The notes below the pieces were generated by a model. The model saw nothing but the letters and a program-made list of their open reading frames with translations, was not told the DNA's origin and did not search any database. Both the position numbers and the translations under genes were made by a program. Positions 9,589 to 18,874 of a DNA stretch of 64,000 bases are shown here, piece by piece. This DNA is from Undibacterium sp. GTDB taxonomy: Bacteria > Pseudomonadota > Gammaproteobacteria > Burkholderiales > Burkholderiaceae_D. Numbering within the stretch: the first letter of the stretch is position 1; every line of letters starts with the position of its first letter. The DNA lies in NCBI GenBank assembly GCA_025352365.1, contig JANXTO010000099.1, positions 1-64,000 on the forward strand, read 5' to 3'.

Positions 9589-12363
9589 ATGAACAAGCTT
9601 ACGGCAAACAATCCCGATATGCTTTTAGATGGCGGCTCAGATGGCCGTTCAGATGATCTATCGGACCAACTCCCACATTGTTTGTCGCGCTTTGTAAGTC
9701 GCTGGCTGCAAGCGGACAGCAGCCGCATCACCATGTTGCAAGAGACAGCTAGATTATCGTTGAGCCGAGTGATTTTTGCTCAGATTTTACAAAAAGAAAT
9801 ACAAGCAGGTGCCAGCTTGCACAAAGTGATGCGCCGCTTGCGTAATCTGGTGATTTCTAGCCTGATTATCCGTGACTTGAATGGACAAGCCGATCTGGAT
9901 GAAGTCGTCACAACAACTAGCAGTTTTGCCGATTTTGTCGTGCAACAGCATTTAACTGCCTTGATGCAAGAGGCTGTTGCCCTCCACGGCACGCCGATTG
10001 GAGAAGAATCCGGTGAGCCGCAAGAATTAATCGTGCTCGGTATGGGTAAGCTAGGGGGCGACGAACTGAATGTATCTTCTGATATCGACTTGATTTTTTG
10101 TTATGCCGAGAACGGCGATACCAATGCTAGTGCCGAGCAACGTGGCTTATCCAACCATGAATTTTTTAGCCGGCTTGGTAAAAAATTAATCGCAGCAATT
10201 TCTGAAGTCACCGAAGACGGTTTCAGCTTTAGAGTTGATATGGCCTTGCGCCCCAATGGCAACTCCGGTCCATTAGTCGCTAGTTTTGCGATGGTTGAAG
10301 AATATTTTATGGTGCAAGGCAGAGAATGGGAGCGTTACGCCTGGGTTAAAGCACGTGCGCTCACTGGCAAACCTTTGGATATTCTGGCGCTAGATAAAAT
10401 TATTCGACCGTTTGTATATCGACGTTACCTGGATTATGGCGTGATCGATTCGCTGCGCTCGATGCACGCACAAATCCGTGCGGAGGTCATACGACAGGAA
10501 ACCCGTCATCCAGAACGTAGCAACAACGTTAAACTGGGGCGAGGCGGTATACGGGAGATTGAATTTTTAAGCCAGGTATTTCAGTTAATACGGGGCGGAC
10601 GCGAAGCCAGCTTGCGCGACCGGTCTACTCGCAATACTCTGCGTATCCTTGCAGAGAAAAATATCCTAGAGTCTGCCGTCGTTGATCAATTGCTGACCTC
10701 ATACGATTTTTTGCGCAATCTGGAACATCGCTTGCAATATCTGGATGACGCGCAAACACACACATTCCCAGCAAAAGAGGAAGATCAGCTGATCATCGCG
10801 CAAATGATGGGCTATGGTTCTACCCGCGAATTACTCAATGAACTAAGCCTGCACAGACAATTTGTTGCCGAACAATTTGATGCTATTTTCAAAGAGAAAA
10901 AATCGCTGAAAAAAACCGGTGATGATAGCGTGCTGGCAGCGACTTTATCTGGTGCAGATGGTGACGAAATGCTGGAAGTTTATCTCGTCTCATTACATTT
11001 CCATGATGTACCAAGTGCAGTAAAAAGACTGATGAGTACGTGGCGAGCGCCGCGCCTGCAATCGCTGTCCGATAATAATCGTAATAAATTAGTCGCCATC
11101 ATCAATAGCGCCTTAGCACTGATTGCCAAACAAAGTAGCGGTCAGTTGGCAACACTAAATCGTCTATTGGATTTTATTGAAGCGATCGCCAAAAGATCGG
11201 CCTATCTCGCGCTGCTGACCGAGTATCCATACGCATTAGAGCGCGTCGTCAGGATGATGGGCGCGAGCGATTGGGCAGCTAAATTTTTAACCCGCCATCC
11301 AATATTACTTGACAGTGTTCTGGACGAAACAGCCCTACATCAAGATGTCGACTGGGACAATTTTAGTACCGAACTACAACAACAATTAGACCAGCACCAA
11401 GGCGATACTGAGCGCCAGATGGAAACCCTGCGTGAGATGCATCACGCCCTGCTATTCCGTTTGCTCGCGCAAGATTTAGAGGGTAAAGCCAGCGTAGAAC
11501 ATTTGGCCGATGCCTTGTCGCAACTGGCGGATGTGATCGTGGCAGCGACGATACAAGCAGCCTGGCAAACGATTTCCACTCGCCACCGGGAGCAACCGCA
11601 ATTTGCCGTCATCGCCTACGGTAAATTAGGTGGTAAAGAATTGAGTTATGCCTCCGATCTGGATGTCATTTTTTTATATGACGACGACGATCAAGACGCA
11701 CCGGCCAATTACGCTAAACTGGCACAGCGCTTTATTACCTGGATGACTTGCCACACACCTGCCGGAATTTTGTTTGATGTTGATATCGCCTTGCGACCGG
11801 ATGGTGCTAGTGGTTTGTTGGTATCGTCGGTTGCCGCATTTGCCAAATACCAGGAAAAATCTGCATGGCTATGGGAACATCAAGCACTAACACGAGCACG
11901 ATTTTGTGCCGGTGATGCGCGTATCGCAACGCAATTTGATCAGATTCGGGAGCAAGTTTTAAGACAAGTACGTAACCCGGACAAACTCAAAGAAGAAGTG
12001 ATCAAGATGCGCAAAAAAATGCGCGATGCACATCCCAATCGCTCTAATTTATTCGACCTGAAGCAAGATGCAGGCGGCATGATAGATATTGAATTTATCG
12101 TACAATTTTTAGTCTTGAAGCATGCCCATACCTACCCGCAATTAACCGCGAATATCGGCAACATCGCGCTGCTTAAACTATGTGGAGAATTAGGCTTAAT
12201 CGATGCTACTCTGGCAGATCAAAACGCCAACGCTTATCGACTGCTACGCAAGCTTCAACACAACCAGCGCCTGCAAGGAGAAGAGCAAGCCCGTGTTGCA
12301 CCAGAACAGATTACAAAGGAAGTTGCCAGCACGCGCACGCTTTGGCATAGTTTGCTGGAATAA
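9589..12363 (+). CDS. glnE: Bifunctional glutamine synthetase adenylyltransferase/adenylyl-removing enzyme
   Basis: GlnE controls glutamine synthetase by adding or removing AMP in response to the PII protein. Two nucleotidyltransferase domains are visible. The N-terminal deadenylylating domain has GMGKLGGDELNVSSDIDLI near residue 150. The C-terminal adenylylating domain has AYGKLGGKELSYASDLDVI near 677. Both keep the G-S-DxD pattern. The track's 1013-residue frame begins inside palindromic repeat territory; I chose the ATG at 9589 (924 residues), which gives the usual family length and a plausible N-terminus. No strong ribosome site is seen there, so the start is uncertain. It is followed by a strong terminator. 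Confidence 0.94.
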   Translation: MNKLTANNPDMLLDGGSDGRSDDLSDQLPHCLSRFVSRWLQADSSRITMLQETARLSLSRVIFAQILQKEIQAGASLHKVMRRLRNLVISSLIIRDLNGQADLDEVVTTTSSFADFVVQQHLTALMQEAVALHGTPIGEESGEPQELIVLGMGKLGGDELNVSSDIDLIFCYAENGDTNASAEQRGLSNHEFFSRLGKKLIAAISEVTEDGFSFRVDMALRPNGNSGPLVASFAMVEEYFMVQGREWERYAWVKARALTGKPLDILALDKIIRPFVYRRYLDYGVIDSLRSMHAQIRAEVIRQETRHPERSNNVKLGRGGIREIEFLSQVFQLIRGGREASLRDRSTRNTLRILAEKNILESAVVDQLLTSYDFLRNLEHRLQYLDDAQTHTFPAKEEDQLIIAQMMGYGSTRELLNELSLHRQFVAEQFDAIFKEKKSLKKTGDDSVLAATLSGADGDEMLEVYLVSLHFHDVPSAVKRLMSTWRAPRLQSLSDNNRNKLVAIINSALALIAKQSSGQLATLNRLLDFIEAIAKRSAYLALLTEYPYALERVVRMMGASDWAAKFLTRHPILLDSVLDETALHQDVDWDNFSTELQQQLDQHQGDTERQMETLREMHHALLFRLLAQDLEGKASVEHLADALSQLADVIVAATIQAAWQTISTRHREQPQFAVIAYGKLGGKELSYASDLDVIFLYDDDDQDAPANYAKLAQRFITWMTCHTPAGILFDVDIALRPDGASGLLVSSVAAFAKYQEKSAWLWEHQALTRARFCAGDARIATQFDQIREQVLRQVRNPDKLKEEVIKMRKKMRDAHPNRSNLFDLKQDAGGMIDIEFIVQFLVLKHAHTYPQLTANIGNIALLKLCGELGLIDATLADQNANAYRLLRKLQHNQRLQGEEQARVAPEQITKEVASTRTLWHSLLE

Positions 12364-12384
12364 AAGCGGAGTAAGGCGGGAAAT

Positions 12385-12432
12385 AAAAAACGGCTGACAA
12401 GGATCATCAAATCCCTATCAACCGTTTTTTTT
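12385..12432. terminator. Bidirectional intrinsic terminator between glnE and pbpG
   Basis: The stem AAAAACGGCTGACAAGGAT pairs, with three G-U or mismatch positions, with ATCCCTATCAACCGTTTTT around a six-base loop. It is flanked by A-runs and T-runs, so it can serve convergent glnE (+) and pbpG (-). Confidence 0.85.
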
Positions 12433-12493
12433 AACCACTTACAAAACCCGATTCGCCAAATTAGCCGAGCCAGATTTAATTTAGATTGAAAAA

Positions 12494-13501
12494 TCAGGCT
12501 TGCGGTTTAATTGTTTCTAACCACTTGCGGATACGTCCCGCATCAGCCAGCCGGGAATATTTACCTTTGGAGTCAAGAAATACCATCACAATCGCACGGC
12601 CTTCTATCATTGCCTGCATGACCAGACAACGACCCGCCTCGGAAATATAACCAGTTTTTTGTAAGCCGATTTCCCAGGTAGGATTTGCGACTAATTTATT
12701 CGAACTTGAATACTGTAAAGGACGTCCGCCTGGAGAAACAATATAGCTGGTGTCCGTTGAATATTGGCGAATTACTGGATGCTGGTAGGCCGCGTTAACC
12801 AAGCGCACCAAATCCTGAGCACTAGCGACATTGTGGCTAGATAAGCCGGAAGAATCGACGTAATGCGTTTCGGTCATGCCTAATTCTTTTGCCTTGGCGT
12901 TCATCGCAGCGACAAATGCTGGCAAACCACCGACGTAGTTTCTACCCAAAGCAGAAGCAGCGCGGTTTTCAGAACTCATCAAAGCAATATGCAATAGATC
13001 GGCACGGGATAATTTGGAGCCAATTTTCAGACGCGAGCTTGTCCCTTTTTCTTTGTCGAGATCATCGTTCGTGATTTCAATCTCTTCACTCATGTTTTGC
13101 TTGGCCTCGACCACAACCAAACTCGTCATCAATTTAGTGATCGATGCAATCGGCAACGAAACATTCGAGTTTTTTTCAAACAGGACTTTAGAACTGGCTT
13201 GGTCTACAACGAAGGCAACATTGGATTGCAACGCCAAAGGATCTTGCGTGTGCTTAAGACCTGCGATATCACCCATTGTTGCTTTTTCAGCGACAACGGC
13301 TATGACCGGGACGCGTTGTGTGACCACACGCTTCTTGCCATTGACGATAATCGTGTGTGTCACAAATTTGCTTGCAGCAAGTTTCGTGACTACTTTTTTG
13401 TGCACATGCTTCTTGTGGTGCACAACTTCGGCAAATACGGCTGATGCAGGTAGCATCGCAACGCAAAGAATAAGTGCCTTACGAGCAAATTTAAGCATCA
13501 A
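12494..13501 (-). CDS. pbpG: D-alanyl-D-alanine endopeptidase (PBP7-like)
   Basis: A 335-residue low-molecular-weight penicillin-binding protein of peptidase family S11, exported to the periplasm where it cleaves peptidoglycan cross-links. A signal peptide ends near AVFAEVVHH. The serine-lysine dyad is in ASITKLM (about residue 118), the SxN motif in SSENRAA (about 173) and the KTG motif in QKTGYISEAG (about 280). A lysine/histidine-rich linker (HHKKHVHKKV) follows the signal peptide. It lacks the long C-terminal anchor domain of DacA/C, so the PBP7 type is preferred. Confidence 0.92.
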   Translation of the reverse strand: MMLKFARKALILCVAMLPASAVFAEVVHHKKHVHKKVVTKLAASKFVTHTIIVNGKKRVVTQRVPVIAVVAEKATMGDIAGLKHTQDPLALQSNVAFVVDQASSKVLFEKNSNVSLPIASITKLMTSLVVVEAKQNMSEEIEITNDDLDKEKGTSSRLKIGSKLSRADLLHIALMSSENRAASALGRNYVGGLPAFVAAMNAKAKELGMTETHYVDSSGLSSHNVASAQDLVRLVNAAYQHPVIRQYSTDTSYIVSPGGRPLQYSSSNKLVANPTWEIGLQKTGYISEAGRCLVMQAMIEGRAIVMVFLDSKGKYSRLADAGRIRKWLETIKPQA

Positions 13502-13689
13502 TCGCTCCCAAATATAAATGTAGAAAATTTGATGCAGTGTAGCAAAATTGTGAAAATTCGCAAGAGAATTAAAGACTTATGCGCATTACTTGAACAAAAG
13601 TCTAGTGTCACAGATTAGTCATAATCAATTTTTCCCGACCTAGATCGGATAATTTAAGCAATTGATAATTATCTCAAGCCGAAGCAATC

Positions 13690-13758
13690 TACAAAATTAG
13701 CCCGGCAGGCGTAGCAACAAAGACAGCATCTTAGTCGAAGTGGGAGCTGCAACGCGGC
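13690..13758. mobile_element. Decayed fragment of the MITE-like family (copy D)
   Basis: Starting at ACAAAATTAGCCCGGCAGGC, the sequence aligns without large gaps to the reverse strand of copy C (CAAAATTGTCCCGGCGGGGC, then TAGC, CAG, CTTAG and GCTG.AACG blocks). Neither terminal inverted repeat is complete. It lies in the gap between pbpG and the nitroreductase gene. Confidence 0.45.
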
Positions 13759-13791
13759 CGGGACGGTGGCAATGATGGCTTTAGCTACGTT

Positions 13792-14487
13792 CTAATCTAA
13801 AAACTTAACGAAATCATCAACTGCATCACGTTCTGTGATCAAGGTATTTTCTATCTTGCTGTGATCGGCATAGCCAAGCGACATGCCGCACACCAGCATC
13901 TCGTTTTCTGGTAAGTTTAATACCTCTTGAATAATTTTATGATACTGAGTGAAGGCCGCCTGAGGGCAAGTATCAAGACCGCGCCCCCGTGCCGCCAGCA
14001 TAATATTTTGCAAGAACATTCCATAATCTAGCCAGGAACCTTGCTCCATAACGCGATCAATCGTAAAAATCAAACCGACCGGGGCATCAAAAAATCCGTA
14101 ATTTCGCCCGTGCTGCGCGTGGATGCCAGATTTATTTTCTCTACCGAGGCCCAATAAGGCATATAAACCCCAACCGACCTTGCGACGGCGCTCCTGATAA
14201 GGCGTGATCCACTTGACTGGGTAATAGTTATATTCTTGTTTATGCTCTTGAGCCTTCTCTACATCATTGTGTGCTGCGAGTATGCTGGTTGACAACAATC
14301 GCAATTTATCCCCGGTTAAGACATACACTTTCCAAGGCTGAGTGTTACTGCCAGAAGGCGCACGGGCAGATACCGTTAAAATTTTGCGCAGCTCTTCCTG
14401 ATCAACTGGCGTGGGTAAGAAAGACCGGATTGAACGTCGGGAAACAATAGCTTCATCAACATGTTGTTGGCTTGGGGTATTAATCAT
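13792..14487 (-). CDS. Nitroreductase family protein
   Basis: A 231-residue FMN-dependent NAD(P)H oxidoreductase of the nitroreductase fold. The N-terminal SRRSIRSFLPTPVDQEEL and the following ARAPSGSNTQPWKVYVL are the usual FMN-phosphate and flavin-contact segments (residues 17-60). The LxxGMSLGYAD segment near residue 200 is the typical C-terminal FMN motif. The physiological substrate cannot be read from sequence. The gene stands alone between a MITE fragment and a full MITE copy, so it is probably a single transcription unit. Confidence 0.9.
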   Translation of the reverse strand: MINTPSQQHVDEAIVSRRSIRSFLPTPVDQEELRKILTVSARAPSGSNTQPWKVYVLTGDKLRLLSTSILAAHNDVEKAQEHKQEYNYYPVKWITPYQERRRKVGWGLYALLGLGRENKSGIHAQHGRNYGFFDAPVGLIFTIDRVMEQGSWLDYGMFLQNIMLAARGRGLDTCPQAAFTQYHKIIQEVLNLPENEMLVCGMSLGYADHSKIENTLITERDAVDDFVKFLD

Positions 14488-14510
14488 TATTACTCCGTGT
14501 ATAGTTTTCA

Positions 14511-14613
14511 GGACTTATCAGAAATTGTCTCGGCAAAGCTTAGCGACCAGCGCCGCACATATCAAAGCACGACTAGGCTCTGCAACACAGCTGGGGTTAT
14601 CTTGCGAAGGCTC
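14511..14613. mobile_element. MITE-like element B
   Basis: About 103 bases between the nitroreductase start and the thioesterase stop. It opens with GGACTTATCAGAAATTGTC, then CTCGGCAAAGCTTAGCGACC, GACTAGGCTCTGCAAC and TGGGG, each aligning in order with the reverse strand of copy C. The right end is more decayed. It has no coding potential. Confidence 0.62.
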
Positions 14614-14619
14614 TACGTT

Positions 14620-15051
14620 TTAAATTGTTATTGTTTTTAACAAATCCCTTACACGGTCTGGGATAACCACTGGCCTGCGGGTAATCCGGTCAACATAAAC
14701 ATGAACAAAATGACCTTGTGCTGAGGCAGTGCCTTCATCGTTTTTAAAAATGCCTACCTCGTAACGGACACTAGAATTACCAAGTTTAGTGACGCTGACA
14801 CCAGCGCTGACCACATCCGGAAAAGCTACTGAATCTAGGTAATTGCACTGAGTTTCAATTACTAATCCGATGAATGGACTTTTCTCGATATCAAGCACGC
14901 TGTTGACAATCAGAAATTGGTTTACGACGGTATCAAACCAACTGTAATACACCACATTATTTACATGTCCATAAGCATCATTATCCATCCAGCGGGTGCT
15001 GATGACATGAAAATGTTTAAATGCACTTCTCTGTTTTGCCTTTATTGCCAT
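14620..15051 (-). CDS. Acyl-CoA thioesterase, hotdog fold (4HBT/YbgC-like)
   Basis: A small cytoplasmic hotdog-fold thioesterase of the 4-hydroxybenzoyl-CoA/YbgC group. The catalytic Asp region TRWMDNDAYGHVNNVVYYSWFDT matches the family's RWxDxDxxGHVNN signature. The track starts at a GTG at 15066; I prefer the ATG at 15051 because GGAG lies nine bases upstream of it, giving 143 residues, the usual length. The acyl substrate is unknown. It lies between two MITE-like copies, upstream of and divergent from a phasin gene, which may be coincidence. Confidence 0.88.
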   Translation of the reverse strand: MAIKAKQRSAFKHFHVISTRWMDNDAYGHVNNVVYYSWFDTVVNQFLIVNSVLDIEKSPFIGLVIETQCNYLDSVAFPDVVSAGVSVTKLGNSSVRYEVGIFKNDEGTASAQGHFVHVYVDRITRRPVVIPDRVRDLLKTITI

Positions 15052-15084
15052 TTTGTCTCGCTCCACATGTGTGACTCATATTTA

Positions 15085-15182
15085 GGACTTACACAAAACT
15101 GCCCCAAATCGTTACAGCACCTAGTCTTACTAAAGTACTGCCTTCTTGGCTAAGCCCCGCCGGGACAATTTTGCGTAAGTCC
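15085..15182. mobile_element. MITE-like element C (best-preserved copy)
   Basis: 98 bases with terminal inverted repeats GGACTTACACAAAACTGCCCC and, on the other strand, GGACTTACGCAAAATTGTCCC (18 of 21 matching). It carries no ORF and fits a non-autonomous transposon remnant. It lies 34 bases upstream of the thioesterase start. Confidence 0.75.
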
Positions 15183-15490
15183 CAATCTTAATGAAATACT
15201 ATTTCCTGTAAAAATAATACATGAAGCTGCGGGATGATTTCATCCCCTGGTCACAATTAGCTTCGATAATCGCTACAGATTAGAAAGAATTTGCGACCAA
15301 TCGTTTATCTACTATTTCTAATCGTGCCATTATTTTTAATAAGGACAATTTTGTTGCAATGCACAATTTTCTTGACTTCGCTCAATTAACCAATAAAATG
15401 CTCCATGCAGCATTGCACAATATCAACCATAAGTAGTTTCAAAAATGCAACCCCTGTCATCAAATTGAACAATCCTTCTAGGAGAAATCT
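15183..15490 (+). promoter_or_regulatory. Phasin upstream region with paired TGCAATGC motifs
   Basis: A 308-base AT-rich leader. TTGCAATGCACAA (around 15354-15366) and, inverted, TTGTGCAATGCTGC (around 15406-15420) share TTGTGCA(A/T)TGC. Such TGC-N-GCA-rich palindromes resemble sites bound by PhaR, the repressor that controls phasins. The assignment to PhaR is inference. Confidence 0.4.
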
Positions 15491-16057
15491 ATGTTTTCTG
15501 CACCAGAACAATTTTCCGCTGCCACTAAAGCAAATTTCGATGCTCAACTTGCGATGATGACTGCGCTAACCACTAAAGCATTTGAGAGCGTAGAAAAATT
15601 TGTAGAATTAAATTTGACCGTTGTTAAAACATCTATGGAAGAATCTACAGCAAATGCTAAGGAATTAATGGCAGCTAAAGATCCACAAGAATTCTTTACA
15701 TTATCAGCTGCCCACGCACAACCGAATACAGAAAAAGCGTTGGCTTATGGTCGTCATTTATCCACGATCGTTTCCAGCACACAAGCAGAATTTACGAAGG
15801 CAGCAGAATCCCAAATTGCAGAAACAAACCGCAAAGTCGTAGCCTTATTTGAAGAAGTCTCAAAAAATGCCCCTGCTGGCACAGAAGGCGTGGTTACTTT
15901 CGTTAAAACGGCAATCAACAATGCTAATGCTGGTTACGACCAATTGAGCAAAACGACCAAACAAGCTGTCGAAGCGATAGAAACAAATATGACAACGGCA
16001 GTAGCGCAAATCACCAAAGCAACAGAAAAAGCAACGCCTAAAGCAGCCAAGAAATAA
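15491..16057 (+). CDS. phaP: Phasin (polyhydroxyalkanoate granule protein)
   Basis: A 188-residue amphipathic helical protein that coats polyhydroxyalkanoate granules. It has the standard phasin layout: a start like MFSAPEQFSAATKANFDAQL, long helices rich in Ala, Thr, Glu and Lys without Cys, and a lysine-rich ATPKAAKK tail. Length is typical of PhaP. AGGAG lies eight bases before the ATG. It implies that the cell makes PHA. It is monocistronic, with its own terminator. Confidence 0.95.
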   Translation: MFSAPEQFSAATKANFDAQLAMMTALTTKAFESVEKFVELNLTVVKTSMEESTANAKELMAAKDPQEFFTLSAAHAQPNTEKALAYGRHLSTIVSSTQAEFTKAAESQIAETNRKVVALFEEVSKNAPAGTEGVVTFVKTAINNANAGYDQLSKTTKQAVEAIETNMTTAVAQITKATEKATPKAAKK

Positions 16058-16102
16058 GTTTTAATTTGAATTTGAATTTGAAAATTCAAATTAAATAAAC
16101 AC

Positions 16103-16137
16103 AAAAAAAGCCCCGAGTGAAATCAGGGCTTTTTTGT
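16103..16137 (+). terminator. Phasin terminator
   Basis: The stem AAAAGCCCCGA pairs with TCAGGGCTTTT around a short GTGAAA loop and is followed by a T-run. A second inverted repeat of TTGAATTT/AAATTCAA lies just upstream. Confidence 0.85.
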
Positions 16138-16163
16138 ATTTATCGCTTTGTCATTCGAGTAAT

Positions 16164-16886
16164 TTACTCACCCAAATAAGCCGCCTGGACTTTAGGATCA
16201 TTCAGCATATCTTTAGCATTACCAGACATAGTAATAGCCCCCGAATCCATGACGTAACCTCGATGCGCTGCTTGCAGTGCCAGCTTCGCATTTTGCTCTA
16301 CCAATAAAATAGTTACCCCTTGAGCGGAAACATTTCTGACTACTTCAAAAATCTTTTCCACCATGATTGGGGACAAACCCATAGAAGGCTCATCAAGCAA
16401 CAGTAAATCTGGATGACTCATCAAAGCACGTGCCATCGCCAACATTTGTTGCTCGCCACCGGACAAAGTACCTGCCAATTGCGCCGCACGTTCTTTCAAG
16501 CGAGGGAAAACAGCAAACCACTTTTCAATGTCTGCATTAATCCCTGCTTTGTCGTTGCGAATGAACGCACCCATCATGAGATTCTCTAAAATGCTCATAC
16601 GCGTAAAAACACCGCGCCCTTCCGGCACCATGGCTAAATGGTTATTTACCAGTTCAAATGAAGTTACCCCTTTAATGGATTTGCCGTTATAGAGAATTTC
16701 GCCTTCTACTTTAGAGCTTGGCAGCGTACCGGTGATTGCTTTAAGCGTCGTTGTTTTGCCGGCACCGTTGGCACCAATCAAAGTAATCAACTCACCTTTA
16801 TTCACTTCAAGATCAATACCTTTGACCGCTTTGATACCGCCGTAAGCAACCTTAAGATTGCTGATTTTCAATACGTTATCAACCAT
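16164..16886 (-). CDS. livF: Branched-chain amino acid ABC transporter ATPase LivF
   Basis: A 240-residue ATP-binding subunit. Walker A is GANGAGKTT (about residue 38), the signature is LSGGEQQMLAMARAL (about 140) and Walker B is LLLLDEPSMGLSP, whose GLSP ending is typical of LivF. It shares one base with the livG stop (TAATG), so translation is coupled. GGGAGG supplies its ribosome site. It is the last gene of the livHMGF operon. Confidence 0.95.
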   Translation of the reverse strand: MVDNVLKISNLKVAYGGIKAVKGIDLEVNKGELITLIGANGAGKTTTLKAITGTLPSSKVEGEILYNGKSIKGVTSFELVNNHLAMVPEGRGVFTRMSILENLMMGAFIRNDKAGINADIEKWFAVFPRLKERAAQLAGTLSGGEQQMLAMARALMSHPDLLLLDEPSMGLSPIMVEKIFEVVRNVSAQGVTILLVEQNAKLALQAAHRGYVMDSGAITMSGNAKDMLNDPKVQAAYLGE

Positions 16887-17656
16887 TAGTGAGAACCTCC
16901 CAAATACGCTTCAATCACTGCAGGATTTTTTTGTATGTCTGCAGGTACACCCTCGGCTATCGGTTTACCGTAGTCCAGAACCGTAATACGGTCACATAAA
17001 CCCATCATTAATTTGACATCATGTTCAATCAGCAAAATAGTTTTACCCTCTGCTTTGATTTTTACCAGTAGCTCACGTAACGCTAACTTCTCAGTGGCGT
17101 TCATACCGGCAGCAGGCTCATCAAGCGCCAATAATTTTGGATCAGTCGCTAATGCGCGGGCTATTTCTAAACGACGCTGATCGCCGTAAGACAGAAATTT
17201 AGAAGTCCGGCTAGCAAACTGACCAATACCAACGAAGTCGAGCAGCTCCTGCGCACGAAGGCGGATTTCTGCCTCTTCTTTTACCGCCGCTGGGAAACGA
17301 AACACCGCACCAAAAACACCTTGATGAGTTCTGATATGGCGTCCAACCATGACATTTTCTAAAGCGGTCATTTCACCAAACAAGCGGATATTTTGGAAAG
17401 TCCGCGCAATACCCGCCTTGGCAACTTCATGCGGGGCAGAGGGTGAGTAAGGTTTGCCATCCAATTCAAATACACCAGAATCAGGTTGGTATAAACCAGT
17501 AATCACATTAAAAAAGGTGGTTTTACCCGCGCCATTTGGACCAATTAGGCCATAAATTTGGCCTTGCTTGATATTGATGCCGACATTCGATAAAGCTTGC
17601 AAACCACCGAAGCGTTTGTTTGCACCTTCAATTTTTAAAATAGTTTTTTCAGTCAT
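16886..17656 (-). CDS. livG: Branched-chain amino acid ABC transporter ATPase LivG
   Basis: A 256-residue ATPase subunit. Walker A is GPNGAGKTTFFNVITG (about residue 36), followed by the LivG-type GIARTFQNIRLF Q-loop segment, the signature LSYGDQRRLEIARAL and Walker B KLLALDEPAAGMN. The GMN after Walker B separates LivG from LivF. AAGGG precedes the start. It forms the heterodimeric motor with LivF. Confidence 0.95.
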   Translation of the reverse strand: MTEKTILKIEGANKRFGGLQALSNVGINIKQGQIYGLIGPNGAGKTTFFNVITGLYQPDSGVFELDGKPYSPSAPHEVAKAGIARTFQNIRLFGEMTALENVMVGRHIRTHQGVFGAVFRFPAAVKEEAEIRLRAQELLDFVGIGQFASRTSKFLSYGDQRRLEIARALATDPKLLALDEPAAGMNATEKLALRELLVKIKAEGKTILLIEHDVKLMMGLCDRITVLDYGKPIAEGVPADIQKNPAVIEAYLGGSH

Positions 17657-17667
17657 GTCGATATCCC

Positions 17668-18864
17668 TTAAGCCTCGGCAGTTTTGTCATTGCTGCTAGT
17701 CGGTCGGTCTTCGTGTTTTGGCGCTGGCCACAAACCGGCAGGTCGATTCAGCATGATTAGGACCATCGCCAGACCGTATAACAATTGACGCAATACTTCG
17801 GCTTCAACCAAAATTTTGCCAAATAAAAGATTTTGCAAAGGCTCAACGCTGTGACGCAATATTTCAGGCAAGGCTGCTAACAAAATTGCGCCCAAAATAA
17901 CACCTGGAATATGCCCGATACCACCTAGCACCACCATCGCTAACACGACAATAGATTCAGTCAATGAGAAAGATTCTGGTGATACAAAGCCCTGGAATGA
18001 GGCGAACATCGCACCGGAAACACCACCAAAGGAAGCGCCCATTGAGAATGCTAATAATTTAATGTTGCGAGTGTTAATACCCATTGCCTTAGCGGCAATT
18101 TCATCTTCACGTATTGCAACCCAAGCCCGGCCTAAGCGCGAATTTTGCAAACGCAGTGAGACAAAAATAATGACAATACAAAGTGCTAAAAACAAGAAGT
18201 AGTAGGCATTCACTGAAGGCATGCTAAAACCAGCGATATTCAGTGTCGCATTTGAGCCAGCCTCACCGGACAAGGACATACCAAAAATCCGGATAGGATC
18301 AATCATGTTGATACCTTGTGGACCATTCGTAATATTCACTGGCGAATTCATGTTATTCATGAAAATACGAATAATCTCACCGAAGCCCAAGGTAACAATA
18401 GCTAGATAATCACCACGCAATTTGAGAGTAGGAGCACCTAACAAAGCACCAAACAACCCAGCCACAGCCGCTGCAATAGGTACGATTATCCAAACGGACA
18501 AATGCAAACCAGTCTGAGCGATCTCGGGACCGAACACTGCCATCAAGAAATTACCGACCACAGGATAATTATTGACAAAAGATTCCAGCACCACTGCAAA
18601 CTGCGGCGAGGCCAGCAAAGCGGCAATATAGGCACCAACTGCGTAGAACGCGATATAACCTAAATCGAGTAAGCCAGCAAAACCAACAACAATATTAAGC
18701 CCTAACGCCAACATAATATAGAGCAGGGCAAAATCAATAATACGTACCCAGGAATTACCGAAATTGGCGGCAACAAAAGGGAATAACACTAAAATAACGG
18801 CAAGTATTGCGAAGCTAGAGTAAGCCTTGCTAGGATTTGCTTTTATATCAAATAAATTCGACAT
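17668..18864 (-). CDS. livM: Branched-chain amino acid ABC transporter permease LivM
   Basis: An inner-membrane permease with about ten hydrophobic segments and the conserved EAA-like loop REDEIAAKAMGINTRNIKLLAF. The track opens at 18900 inside livH; I prefer the ATG at 18864 because AAGGAG lies seven bases upstream, giving 398 residues and a ten-base gap from the livH stop. The C-terminal tail is hydrophilic (KHEDRPTSSNDKTAEA). It pairs with LivH to form the channel. Confidence 0.94.
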   Translation of the reverse strand: MSNLFDIKANPSKAYSSFAILAVILVLFPFVAANFGNSWVRIIDFALLYIMLALGLNIVVGFAGLLDLGYIAFYAVGAYIAALLASPQFAVVLESFVNNYPVVGNFLMAVFGPEIAQTGLHLSVWIIVPIAAAVAGLFGALLGAPTLKLRGDYLAIVTLGFGEIIRIFMNNMNSPVNITNGPQGINMIDPIRIFGMSLSGEAGSNATLNIAGFSMPSVNAYYFLFLALCIVIIFVSLRLQNSRLGRAWVAIREDEIAAKAMGINTRNIKLLAFSMGASFGGVSGAMFASFQGFVSPESFSLTESIVVLAMVVLGGIGHIPGVILGAILLAALPEILRHSVEPLQNLLFGKILVEAEVLRQLLYGLAMVLIMLNRPAGLWPAPKHEDRPTSSNDKTAEA

Positions 18865-18874
18865 TGTTTTCTCC

